A stretch of 33,071 bases of DNA from Mycobacterium sp. 1165178.9 (GTDB lineage: Bacteria; Actinomycetota; Actinomycetes; Mycobacteriales; Mycobacteriaceae): positions 1-33,071 of the forward strand of contig NZ_LZMB01000517.1 in NCBI RefSeq assembly GCF_001673555.1, read 5' to 3'. Shown piece by piece: positions 14,767 to 22,313 of this stretch; position 1 is the stretch's first letter, and each line of letters begins with the position of its first letter. Made by a program: the position numbers and the translations under genes. The notes below the pieces were generated by a model that saw only the letters and a program-made list of their open reading frames with translations, was not told where the DNA came from and did no database searches.

Positions 14767-15621
14767 TTGGGAGCACGCAGTCAGGTATTGATTACCGCCG
14801 CCGAGTTGGCGAACATCATTCAAGCCGGCGATCCGGTGACCATCCTGGACGTGCGGTGGAGAATCGATGCTCCCGATGGGCGGCCGGCCTACCTCGAGGG
14901 TCACATTCCGGGCGCCGTGTACGTTTCGCTCGACGATGACCTCAGCGACCACGCGATCTCCGGCAGGGGCCGTCATCCGCTGCCGTCGGGACGCGACGTG
15001 CAGACCGCGGCGCGTCGCTGGGGAATCCGGCAGGGCGCATTGGTCGTCGTGTACGACGACTGGAATCGTGCCGGTTCGGCACGAGCGTGGTGGGTGCTGA
15101 CCGCGGCCGGACTGGATAACGTACGCATTCTGGATGGCGGCTTGGCCGCGTGGCGATCGGCAGGAAATAGCCTGGAGACCGGGCCGGTCGATCCAACGCC
15201 CGGGAATGTGACTGTGCCGCACGATGATCTGTATGCGGGAAGCCGAAGCACGCTGACGGCCGACCGAGTCGCCGAAGACACTGTAACGTTGCTTGATGCG
15301 CGCGCACCGGAACGCTACCGCGGCGACGTCGAACCTCTCGATCCCGTCGCGGGCCATATTCCCGGCGCGAAAAATCTTCCCAGCGGCTCGGTTCTGGCGG
15401 CCGACGGCACCTTCCTCGACGACGACTCACTGGCACAACTGTTGTCCGATCGCGCAATCGAACGTCACGACGCGGTGGCGGCCTACTGCGGCTCTGGCGT
15501 CACCGCCACGGTCACGATCGCCGCGCTGGCAGCGATGGGCCGGGAGGCCGCGTTGTATCCGGGGTCGTGGTCGGAGTGGAGCTCGGATCCCGACCATCCG
15601 GTGGAACGCGGTGCCGAGTAG
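14767..15621 (+). CDS. sseB: Thiosulfate sulfurtransferase SseB (two-domain rhodanese)
   Basis: The 284-residue protein has two rhodanese domains. In the first (about 1-125) the active-site position is replaced (VVVYDDWNRAGSARAWW), making it structural. The second (about 150-284) has the active loop AYCGSGVTATV with Cys241. It moves sulfane sulfur from thiosulfate or mercaptopyruvate to an acceptor such as cyanide or a thiol. The start is TTG at 14767, supported by AAGGAG at 14755-14760; the length then equals that of M. tuberculosis SseB (284). An upstream in-frame ATG at 14629 would add 46 unrelated residues and cross the neighbour's start. Tail-to-tail placement with the next gene matches the order in M. 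tuberculosis. Confidence 0.94.
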   Translation: MGARSQVLITAAELANIIQAGDPVTILDVRWRIDAPDGRPAYLEGHIPGAVYVSLDDDLSDHAISGRGRHPLPSGRDVQTAARRWGIRQGALVVVYDDWNRAGSARAWWVLTAAGLDNVRILDGGLAAWRSAGNSLETGPVDPTPGNVTVPHDDLYAGSRSTLTADRVAEDTVTLLDARAPERYRGDVEPLDPVAGHIPGAKNLPSGSVLAADGTFLDDDSLAQLLSDRAIERHDAVAAYCGSGVTATVTIAALAAMGREAALYPGSWSEWSSDPDHPVERGAE

Positions 15622-15624
15622 CAG

Positions 15625-16533
15625 TCAGTGACCAGTCCAACTCTGTAGAAAAGCCGCAGTTACCCGGGCGGCGTTCTTTGCGGCAATTGCCTTGTAGCAG
15701 AAGAATTGGAACGGAAAGCCCGGTAGGCGAAGCGGATCGCCGGGTCCGTCCGTGATGCACCGGATGCCAATGAACGGGACACCATGGGTATCGACGACGG
15801 CCTGCGCGGCCGCAGTCTCCATATCCGTCGCGTCGAAGGCGGGGTCTGACGTCGATACGATATTCACGTTGCTGATCAGGCCGCTTCTCAGCCAGGGGGC
15901 CGCCGCCCGGAAAAAGTTGCCGGAGTATAGAAATGAACGGCCGGGTGCGCTGCGGGGCTGGCAGCCAAAAACGCTGCCGCCGTGTGGGATGCATGGGAAT
16001 GCCACGCCGTTGTTGTTGTCCCAGCTGCATCCGTCGCCGCCGGCGAACACCTGCGGCCGGTGTCGCAGCGTGATGCGCCCGGCAACATTTTCCAATGCGA
16101 CGGAGAGCTTCTCGGCCGTGGCGAGCATCCCGGGATCAACCGAATGAAACGTCGTGCCGCCATCCAATGTCCACCGTGCCGGTATCGCCACATCCGCGAT
16201 GCTGGTGCGGCCGCCCCCGCCGGCGACGCCCGAAAACACCACTGCACCAATCGTAATGGTGGACCCACTAGCGAAGCGGTCGAAGGCGGCCTCGGTGGTG
16301 TCGGCGGCGTTCGTCAGGCCGATGCCGGTCATCGCCACGATCACCTTCTTGCCGCTTATCGAACCAAGGTAGAAGCGCCGACGACCAGCGACGACCACCG
16401 GATCGGGATCGAGCGTAGTGTGGGACAGCACCGCGTCGGCTTCGCCCGGAAAAGCGGACAACACCAGCGTGCGCCGCTCGCCGCGATCCGCACCACCACC
16501 GCCCACCGACACAGTAAACGCCACGATGAGCAT
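15625..16533 (-). CDS. Exported purine nucleosidase/phosphorylase-like protein
   Basis: The 302-residue protein has the nucleoside phosphorylase / MTA-SAH nucleosidase fold: [14 protein letters not shown] (start strand), [28 protein letters not shown] and the base-site region [20 protein letters not shown] with its catalytic Asp and Glu-Thr. Cysteines in the middle (GDGCSW; FPCIP; FGCQP) suggest disulfides and hence an extracytoplasmic location. The N-terminus ([15 protein letters not shown]) could be a short signal or anchor without a usual basic start. It lies next to sseB, tail to tail, as do Rv2292c/Rv2293c in M. tuberculosis, where I recall two annotated frames; here it is one intact frame. 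Substrate is unproven. Confidence 0.82.
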   Translation of the reverse strand: MLIVAFTVSVGGGGADRGERRTLVLSAFPGEADAVLSHTTLDPDPVVVAGRRRFYLGSISGKKVIVAMTGIGLTNAADTTEAAFDRFASGSTITIGAVVFSGVAGGGGRTSIADVAIPARWTLDGGTTFHSVDPGMLATAEKLSVALENVAGRITLRHRPQVFAGGDGCSWDNNNGVAFPCIPHGGSVFGCQPRSAPGRSFLYSGNFFRAAAPWLRSGLISNVNIVSTSDPAFDATDMETAAAQAVVDTHGVPFIGIRCITDGPGDPLRLPGFPFQFFCYKAIAAKNAARVTAAFLQSWTGH

Positions 16534-16702
16534 GGCCCGGAAGGGCTCACGCAGATGACATTTGTTTCACGCAACAGGAAATATGCGCGACCTCGGCCGC
16601 CTATGACACCGCATCGAGATCTTCCTAAGATGACATGATGCTCGACCTTGCCGAACGAATCCGCGCGGTTCGAAATATGCGTGCCCGCAGACTGACTGCG
16701 TT

Positions 16703-17485
16703 ATGACCGGCCGACTCGACGGCAAGGTCGCGATCATCACCGGCGCCAGTAGCGGCCTGGGACCGGTACTGGGCTCGCTGTTCGTCCATGAAGGCGCGAA
16801 GGTGTTGCTGGCGGCACGGCGAGCGGAGCTGGTCCAAGCCGCCGCGCAAGCGGCCGGTCCCGGCGCCCTCGCGATGCGCGCCGATGTGACCGATGAGAAC
16901 GACGTCGCGGCGATGGTGGGGCGGGCCGTCGACGAGTTCGGTCACGTCGACATCTTGTGCAACAACGCCGCCGCGCCCGGGCAGGACCGCTGGATCTGGG
17001 AGCAAACGCTGGACAACTGGAACGCCACCATCGCCATCGACGTCACCGCCGCGATGCTGTGCACCCGCGAAGTTCTCAACCAGTCGATGCTGCAGCGCCG
17101 CCGCGGCGTCATCCTGAATTTCTCCTCCACGGTCAGTTACGCGGGCATGGTCCGCAAGACGCACTATGTCACCGCCAAGGCGTCACTGCGGGCGTTCACC
17201 AAGGCCGTCGCCCTTGAGGTCGGCCCGCACGGCATCCGGTGCAATTGCATTGTGCCGGGGGCCATCGACACCGAGCTGTGGCGCAACTGGTTGCAACGCA
17301 CCGCTGACGAGCAAGGCGTCGACGCCGAAAAGGTTCGCACCAGGCAACTCAAAAGCGTTGCTCTGCAGGACATCTCCTCACCCGAGGACGTCGCCAACCT
17401 GGCGTTGTTCCTCGCCAGCGACGAAAGCCGCACCATCACGGGCCAATCGATTCCCGTCGATGCCGGGGGGTACATGCAGGGATGA
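16703..17485 (+). CDS. Short-chain dehydrogenase/reductase
   Basis: The 260-residue classical SDR has the cofactor motif TGASSGLG near residue 13, CNNAAAPG after the fourth strand, and catalytic Ser, Tyr and Lys in NFSSTVSY and HYVTAKASL. The C-terminal PGAIDTELW and the closing GQSIPVDAGGYMQG are typical. The missing acidic residue after strand two (LLAARRAEL) points to NADP(H). It probably oxidises or reduces a hydroxyl group on a lipid or steroid-like substrate. Its stop is overlapped by a 15-codon frame leading to the next gene, so the three are one unit. Confidence 0.93.
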   Translation: MTGRLDGKVAIITGASSGLGPVLGSLFVHEGAKVLLAARRAELVQAAAQAAGPGALAMRADVTDENDVAAMVGRAVDEFGHVDILCNNAAAPGQDRWIWEQTLDNWNATIAIDVTAAMLCTREVLNQSMLQRRRGVILNFSSTVSYAGMVRKTHYVTAKASLRAFTKAVALEVGPHGIRCNCIVPGAIDTELWRNWLQRTADEQGVDAEKVRTRQLKSVALQDISSPEDVANLALFLASDESRTITGQSIPVDAGGYMQG

Positions 17486-17529
17486 GCGCGCGGGCCACAC
17501 TGCCTCCCACCACCGGGGGCTGCGCGTGA
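17482..17529 (+). CDS. 15-codon relay ORF linking SDR and EthD-like genes
   Basis: This frame starts with ATG inside the SDR stop (ATGA, 17482-17485) and ends with a TGA at 17527-17529 that overlaps the GTG start of the following gene (GTGA). The peptide would be MSARATLPPTTGGCA. The double overlap suggests a ribosome relay that couples the two flanking genes across a 40-base gap. The product itself is probably not functional. It could be coincidence, because GC-rich sequence has few stops. Confidence 0.35.
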   Translation: MSARATLPPTTGGCA

Positions 17530-18254
17530 TACGCGTCAGGGCGGGCATATTCAGCCTGACCGCCGCGCCGCCGAACGACGACGGCAGTTATCTACGCTGG
17601 CACCTGCTGGATCACATGCCCGAGCAATACCAGCTGCCCGGCATCGTGCACGGGTTGCGCTGGATCGCTGACGGCGATTATCCCGACCACCGCCTGGCCG
17701 CCAATGGACCCCTCGGTGACATCGGCAACGCGGTGCACTACCTGGTCGGCGATCCGGTCGAGCAGACCTTCGATGACTTCGTCACCCTAGGGCGCGCGTT
17801 ACGCGACAACGGTCGCTTCCCGGTAGTGCGACCGTCGCTGCAAGTGGCCGGTCTGCGCCTCCTGCAGTGGCAATCCTCGCCGTACGCGCTGGTGGCGCCC
17901 GAAGTGGTGCCGTTTCGGCCGCATCGGGGCATCGTGCTGATCGTGGAGGAACCCACCGAGGGCCGGCCGGACGACTGGCTGCGGTGGCTGCATGCCGAGC
18001 ACTACCCCGCCCTGCTCGCGACTCCGGGTACGGCCGGCGCGTGGACCTTCGGCTCCAGCCCGGGGTGGAGCCACCTCCCCCGCGGCTGGCGGACCGATCA
18101 CCAGTACGTCACCGTCGTCTACCTCGACGAGGATCCGTTGACCACCATCGGTGCGCTGGCGCCGCTCATCGAAGAGCGTTGGCGTTCAACGGCGGTGCGC
18201 CCGGTATTCGCCGGCCCGCTGCGCACCATGATCAGTTGGGAAGCCTGGCCGTAG
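17526..18254 (+). CDS. EthD-like / dimeric alpha-beta barrel protein
   Basis: The 242-residue protein looks like a duplicated ferredoxin-like barrel: WHLLDHMPEQYQLPGIVHGLRW in the first half echoes RWLHAEHYPALLATPGTAGAW in the second, both with the His-x2-Met/Tyr-Pro pattern of EthD-type domains. Such proteins often accompany SDR and monooxygenase catabolic genes and may act as small-molecule isomerases or carriers. The only usable start is GTG at 17526, 40 bases after the SDR gene. It ends 12 bases from the convergent cadI gene. The function is inferred from fold pattern and neighbour only. Confidence 0.72.
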   Translation: MIRVRAGIFSLTAAPPNDDGSYLRWHLLDHMPEQYQLPGIVHGLRWIADGDYPDHRLAANGPLGDIGNAVHYLVGDPVEQTFDDFVTLGRALRDNGRFPVVRPSLQVAGLRLLQWQSSPYALVAPEVVPFRPHRGIVLIVEEPTEGRPDDWLRWLHAEHYPALLATPGTAGAWTFGSSPGWSHLPRGWRTDHQYVTVVYLDEDPLTTIGALAPLIEERWRSTAVRPVFAGPLRTMISWEAWP

Positions 18255-18266
18255 GCTGCGATGTTC

Positions 18267-18680
18267 CTATGAGGCGCAGCAGGTGCACTCCGATTGGTCG
18301 GCGGGTCCGAATGTCTCGGAATCAGCCTTCACTGTGTAAATTTCCCAACGTTCACCGCCCGGACCGCTGACCCAGACTTTGTCCTGTGTCGCGAAGCAAC
18401 ATGTCGTGTCGATCTCTTCGTCGGTCGGCAGGCCGACTTCGGCAAGCCGTTGGCTTTCGCTATGCACGCTGTCGCTGGAGGCGACCTCGACGCCAAGGTG
18501 GTTGAGGCTGCCGCCGTGGCCGGGATTCTCCAGCAACACCAATTTCAGCGGCGGCTGGTTGACGACGAAATTGGCGTAGCCGGGCTTGACCTTGGCCGGT
18601 TCGACGTCGAAAAGTTTAGTGTAGAACGCAATTGCCTCGTCGAGGTTGTCGACGTTGAGGGCGAGTTGGACACGCGACAT
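18267..18680 (-). CDS. cadI: CadI/ArsI-type glyoxalase-fold metalloprotein
   Basis: This 137-residue protein of the vicinal-oxygen-chelate fold closely resembles M. tuberculosis CadI, which is induced by cadmium, and the ArsI C-As lyases. Visible ligands are His61 (LNHLGVEV), Glu113 (ERWEIYT) and the vicinal Cys94-Cys95 (DTTCCFATQ) used by ArsI to hold trivalent organoarsenicals. The first-strand His of ArsI is Gln5 here (MSRVQLALNV), as I recall for CadI. A second cysteine cluster ends the chain (ECTCCAS). It starts 2 bases after the ACR3-ArsC gene and is the last gene of the arsR operon. Organoarsenical breakdown or metal buffering are both plausible. Confidence 0.93.
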   Translation of the reverse strand: MSRVQLALNVDNLDEAIAFYTKLFDVEPAKVKPGYANFVVNQPPLKLVLLENPGHGGSLNHLGVEVASSDSVHSESQRLAEVGLPTDEEIDTTCCFATQDKVWVSGPGGERWEIYTVKADSETFGPADQSECTCCAS

Positions 18681-18682
18681 GG

Positions 18683-20185
18683 TTACCTTCCTTTCGCGGC
18701 GGGTATCTCGATTGTCATCGTGGTCCCGAGCAGTTCCTCGATGAGGGCACGGACATGCTCGGCGATGTCCTCGCGAACGGCGCGTACCGTCTCGACCGGC
18801 TGACCGGAGGGATCGCGCAGGCGCCAATCTCGGTACGAGACGCCTGGGAAGTACGGGCAGGTATCACCGCAGCCCATCGTGATCACCACGTCACTGCGCT
18901 GGACCGCGTCGGCGGTGAGAACTTTCGGGGCGCCGGCGATGTCGATCCCCCATTCGGCCATCACCGCCGCCGCGGCCGGATTGATCTGGTCGGCGGGCTC
19001 CGTTCCGGCGGAGCGCACTTCGATGCGGTCGCCGGCCAGATGACTCAACAGCGCAGCCGCCATTTGCGAACGGCCGGCATTGTGCACGCAGACGAACAGG
19101 ACGCTAGGCCGGTCGGCGCCGGAATTCCCGGCCTCGTCAAAGAGCCGCGGTCGCAGGGCCAGGGAGACGTACACCAGTGCGACCAGGATCGGGACTTCGA
19201 TAAGCGGTCCGACCACACCGGCCAGGGCCTGGCTCGACGCGGCGCCGTAGGTGGCGATCGCCACCGCAATCGCGAGTTCAAAGTTGTTGCCGGCGGCCGT
19301 GAACGCCATGGTGGTGGTGCGGGGGTATCCCAATCGCAACAGGATTCCCAGCGCATAGCCCCCGCCCCACATGATCGCGAAATACACCAGGAGTGGCAGC
19401 GCGATGCGCGCGACATCCCATGGCCGGGAGGTGATCTGGTGACCTTGCAACGCGAATAGGACGACGATGGTGCACAGCAACCCATACAGCGCCCAGGGCC
19501 CGACTCGCGGCAGGAACCGACTCTCATACCAATTTCGGCCTTTGGCACGTTCACCGAGACGCCGTGACAGGTACCCGGCCAACAGCGGGATGCCAAGGAA
19601 GATGAGCACGGATTTCGCGATCTTCCAAGCGGATACATCGATGCCGGTCGTGCTCAGCCCCAACCAACCCGGCAGCACCGACAGATAGAACCAGCCGAGG
19701 GCGGCGAACATGACGACCTGGAAAATCGAGTTGAGCGCGACCAGAACCGCGGCGGCTTCGCGGTCGCCGCGCGCGAGGTCGTTCCAGATGATGACCATGG
19801 CGATGCAGCGCGCCAAACCCACGATGATGAGCCCGGTGCGGTATCCCGGCAGATCCGCCAGCATCAACCAGGCCAATGCGAACATCACAGCTGGTCCGAT
19901 TAGCCAGTTCAGCACCACCGAGGCCACCATGAGCCTGCGGTCACCGGTGACGCTGCCGAGCTTGTCGTAGCGCACTTTGGCCAACACCGGGTACATCATC
20001 ACCAGCAGGCCAATCGCGATGGGCAACGAGATACCGTCGACCTCAACCGCGCTCACCGCCCGTCCCAGGCCAGGGACCGTCCGGTCGAGCAACAGGCCTC
20101 CAGCCATGGCGATCCCGATCCATGCAGGCAGAAACCGATTTAACGTCGACAGCCGGGCGCCCACCGCCGTGTCAGGCGAGCTCAT
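18683..20185 (-). CDS. arsC: Fused ACR3 arsenite efflux pump and ArsC arsenate reductase
   Basis: The 500-residue fusion has an N-terminal ACR3 arsenite carrier of about ten spans (residues 15-350), including the conserved Cys in GLARCIAMVIIWND and NNFELAIAVAIAT. From about residue 365 a thioredoxin-coupled, low-molecular-weight-phosphatase-type arsenate reductase follows. It has the P-loop CVHNAGRS and the resolving pair in GCGDTCPYFPG. Arsenate is thus reduced and exported by one polypeptide. The same fusion occurs in M. tuberculosis (Rv2643). The ATG at 20185 overlaps the arsR stop by 4 bases (ATGA); a 120-residue upstream extension of the open frame is only the shadow of arsR. Confidence 0.95.
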   Translation of the reverse strand: MSSPDTAVGARLSTLNRFLPAWIGIAMAGGLLLDRTVPGLGRAVSAVEVDGISLPIAIGLLVMMYPVLAKVRYDKLGSVTGDRRLMVASVVLNWLIGPAVMFALAWLMLADLPGYRTGLIIVGLARCIAMVIIWNDLARGDREAAAVLVALNSIFQVVMFAALGWFYLSVLPGWLGLSTTGIDVSAWKIAKSVLIFLGIPLLAGYLSRRLGERAKGRNWYESRFLPRVGPWALYGLLCTIVVLFALQGHQITSRPWDVARIALPLLVYFAIMWGGGYALGILLRLGYPRTTTMAFTAAGNNFELAIAVAIATYGAASSQALAGVVGPLIEVPILVALVYVSLALRPRLFDEAGNSGADRPSVLFVCVHNAGRSQMAAALLSHLAGDRIEVRSAGTEPADQINPAAAAVMAEWGIDIAGAPKVLTADAVQRSDVVITMGCGDTCPYFPGVSYRDWRLRDPSGQPVETVRAVREDIAEHVRALIEELLGTTMTIEIPAAKGR

Positions 20186-20541
20186 GACCCGCATTCCGCG
20201 GTCATCGGCGCGTCGATGCTCAATACCGACGAAAGTTGTTGCAATGCCGCGGAAACCGCCCAGTAGTACACCCATGTGCCGCGCCGTTCGCAGTCCAACA
20301 GCCCCGCCAACCGTAGCGTCTTGAGGTGGTGGGAGATCGTCGGTTGTGAGACGTCGAACGTCTGGGAGATCTCGCAGACGCAGGCCTGGCCACCGGGGTG
20401 GCTCGCGATCAGACTCAACAATCGCAGCCGCACCGGATCGCTGAGGGCCTTGAACATCGCCGCCAACTCCGCTGCCTGCGGCTCGGCCAAGGCGGCCGTC
20501 CCCAATGCCGGGCAGCACTCCGATCCCGCTGGATTCGACAT
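20182..20541 (-). CDS. arsR: ArsR-family metalloregulator
   Basis: The 119-residue winged-helix repressor has the recognition helix in FDVSQPTISHHLKTLRLAGLL and the metal site in ACVCEIS, the CVC arrangement of arsenite-sensing ArsR proteins. A second cysteine pair (ECCPALG) lies near the N-terminus and could join it. I chose ATG at 20541; an alternative at 20559 would add six residues (MCLYRW) but overlaps the AT-rich operator-like stretch. It is the first gene of the arsR - ACR3::ArsC - cadI operon and should release DNA on binding As(III) or Sb(III). Confidence 0.92.
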   Translation of the reverse strand: MSNPAGSECCPALGTAALAEPQAAELAAMFKALSDPVRLRLLSLIASHPGGQACVCEISQTFDVSQPTISHHLKTLRLAGLLDCERRGTWVYYWAVSAALQQLSSVLSIDAPMTAECGS

Positions 20542-20567
20542 CCATCTATATAAACACATATCGAATC
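20532..20567. promoter_or_regulatory. Putative ArsR operator/promoter
   Basis: A perfect 7-base inverted repeat, GATTCGA (20532-20538) and TCGAATC (20561-20567), surrounds the arsR start. Inside it is ATAT-N6-ATAT (20548-20561), AT-rich against a GC-rich background. Both patterns suit an ArsR dimer. The position over the start favours the ATG at 20541 and autoregulation. Confidence 0.5.
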
Positions 20568-20666
20568 AAAGCACCAGCCGTGGAGTTTCATCTGTCTCCC
20601 CGTTTTAGTCAGGCAGGGGAAACGAACTGGTCCTATAGTCGTGACGTCCTATTCCGAGGGGGTTCC

Positions 20667-21194
20667 ATGACAGATCCCGGCAATCGCCGCTGCCGACGAG
20701 GGGTTTTGGGTGCGGCCGCCGCGCTCGGCTTGGTGGCGTTGGGGGTCTGCCTGCCGAGCTGTTCCAGCAAGGGGGATCACCCCGCGGCCGCCTCGAGTTC
20801 GGGACCGCCGTTGGCAAGCACGACCGTCATGATCGACGGGAACAGGCACACGATCATCGCCGCGGTGGACTGCACCCGATCGGCGGCGCAGCCCAGCGCG
20901 TCGCCCCCTGAATCCGGTGACCTCACCACCCGAATCAGCGTGCACGACGATAACGCGTCGGTTTCGTTGGCCATCTCCGATGAACAGCCGCCCAGCATCG
21001 ACGCCTTCGGCATTTCGCTCAAGCTGGACAACGGCCAGTACCAGTTGCCTTACCAGGGAACCAAATCACCGACTCAGGTCCAAGCGACCAAGGTCGGCAA
21101 GGGCTACACGGTGACGGGGACCGGCCAAGCGACCACGCCCGGCCAAAGTGGCTTGCGGGATGTGACTTTTGGAATCCACGTGACGTGCCCGTAA
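20667..21194 (+). CDS. LpqH-family (19 kDa antigen-like) lipoprotein
   Basis: The 175-residue lipoprotein has a twin-arginine-like basic start (RRCRRGVLG), a hydrophobic core and the lipobox LPSC. The mature part has the pattern of the mycobacterial 19 kDa lipoprotein family: a strand TVMIDGNRHTI, a Cys (AAVDCTRS), the repeated strands up to GKGYTVTGTGQA and the closing VTFGIHVTCP, whose Cys pairs with the first. Such proteins are surface exposed, often glycosylated on the Ser/Ala/Pro linker, and signal through TLR2. The ATG at 20667 is behind GAGGGGG. It is divergent from arsR. I recall a similar protein, LppO, next to sseB in M. tuberculosis, but do not assign the symbol. Confidence 0.88.
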   Translation: MTDPGNRRCRRGVLGAAAALGLVALGVCLPSCSSKGDHPAAASSSGPPLASTTVMIDGNRHTIIAAVDCTRSAAQPSASPPESGDLTTRISVHDDNASVSLAISDEQPPSIDAFGISLKLDNGQYQLPYQGTKSPTQVQATKVGKGYTVTGTGQATTPGQSGLRDVTFGIHVTCP

Positions 21195-21200
21195 GCACGT
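21183..21200 (+). terminator. Short hairpin over the lipoprotein stop codon
   Basis: ACGTGC (21183-21188) pairs with GCACGT (21195-21200), and the six-base loop contains the stop TAA. It has no U-tract, so termination is uncertain. Confidence 0.25.
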
Positions 21201-21236
21201 ATTGTCTGTCGCGACGCCCTCTGCGATGCTGACAGC

Positions 21237-22226
21237 TTGGACATCTTCGCGCAGTGGCAAGACGGCGGCTCCGAACTTCGTTGGCGTTCGACAACCGCGG
21301 CCAACGACGACCAAGAAGTCGCGGTGTTCAGTCGCCGGTGCGGCACTCCCGGTGCGCCTGCATTGGTGTTGGTGCACGGCTTTCCGACCAGCAGCATCGA
21401 CTATTTCGCGCTAGTCGGTGAACTGGGCGCGGACTTCGACATCTTCTTGCTGGACTTCCCCGGCTATGGACTTTCCGACAAACCTCCCGAGCCCTATGTG
21501 TACTCGCTCTACGACGACGCGCGCCTGCTCGCCCATGCGATCACTCAGGTATGGGGGCTCACCGAATACCGCATGCTCACCCACGACCGCGGCAGCAGCG
21601 TCGGCATGATCGCGGTAAGCATGCTGGCCGCACAAGAGCCGCCGGCAGTACCCGCCGACCTGATTTTGACCAACGCCAACATCTACCTTCCGCTGTCCAA
21701 CCTCACCGCCTTTCAGACCGCGCTGCTGGACCCCGCGACAGCACGGGCGACCGCGGCAGCCACGACGCCGGAACTGCTGGCGGCGGGCATGGGCGCGAGC
21801 ACGTTCATGCCGCGACGCACGCTGGAAGACCCGGAGATCGCCGCGTTGGCCAAATGCTTCGCCCACAACGACGGAGTCCGCGTTCTGCCCGACACCATTG
21901 CATATCTCCACGAGCGCGCCGCAGGCGAAACCAGTTGGCTGGAAGCGCTTTCCACGAGCGAGGTCGACACGACGGTGGTGTGGGGTATCCACGACAACGT
22001 GTCGCCGTTGCGAGTCCCCAATTATGTCTGGCAGACGTACCTGCGGACCAAGCCGGGCCGCAACCGGTACTGGGTGCTGCCCGGCGCCGACCACTACCTA
22101 CAGTGCGACGCACCGAAGCAACTAGCCCAGATCGTGCGCCTCACCGCGCGAGGTGAGGACATTCCGTTGCAGACGTTGGGGAATCAGCCCGATGGCGCGC
22201 TGTTGGTGGACCAAAACAGCACCTAG
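21237..22226 (+). CDS. Alpha/beta hydrolase, dehalogenase/epoxide-hydrolase type
   Basis: The 329-residue alpha/beta hydrolase has the oxyanion motif HGFPTS near residue 46. Its nucleophile elbow reads LTHDRGSSVGM, placing Asp where lipases have Ser and recalling the HDRGG of fluoroacetate dehalogenases and epoxide hydrolases. The acid may be in WGIHDNVSP and the His is in GADHYLQCD. It should therefore open an epoxide or remove a halogen by ester-intermediate chemistry; the substrate is unknown. The TTG at 21237 is the chosen start, 42 bases after the lipoprotein gene. A second Asp-nucleophile enzyme (dhmA) is in the same window. Confidence 0.87.
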   Translation: MDIFAQWQDGGSELRWRSTTAANDDQEVAVFSRRCGTPGAPALVLVHGFPTSSIDYFALVGELGADFDIFLLDFPGYGLSDKPPEPYVYSLYDDARLLAHAITQVWGLTEYRMLTHDRGSSVGMIAVSMLAAQEPPAVPADLILTNANIYLPLSNLTAFQTALLDPATARATAAATTPELLAAGMGASTFMPRRTLEDPEIAALAKCFAHNDGVRVLPDTIAYLHERAAGETSWLEALSTSEVDTTVVWGIHDNVSPLRVPNYVWQTYLRTKPGRNRYWVLPGADHYLQCDAPKQLAQIVRLTARGEDIPLQTLGNQPDGALLVDQNST

Positions 22227-22242
22227 CCGCGCTCCTTGGGAC

Positions 22243-22298
22243 GAGTGTGCGGCTAGCCGCACTTTGGGGTTCGAGTGTGCGGCCAGCTTCACACTCGA
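22243..22298. repeat. Tandem palindromes between convergent genes (terminator-like)
   Basis: GTGCGGCTAGCCGCAC at 22247-22262 is a perfect 16-base palindrome. Nine bases later TCGAGTGTG (22271-22279) pairs with CACACTCGA (22290-22298). Both copies open with GAGTGTGCGGC, so this is a repeated unit that diverged. It lies between the convergent hydrolase and P450 genes, where a bidirectional terminator is useful. The motif resembles the inverted repeat at 9604-9658. Confidence 0.6.
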
Positions 22299-22313
22299 CA
22301 CGAAAAGCCCGCG

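Noticed and set aside
18683-20545. 620-codon open frame as the ACR3-ArsC protein
   Set aside because: The first 120 codons are an antisense-free shadow of arsR in another frame on the same strand. The family N-terminus and ATGA overlap place the start at 20185.
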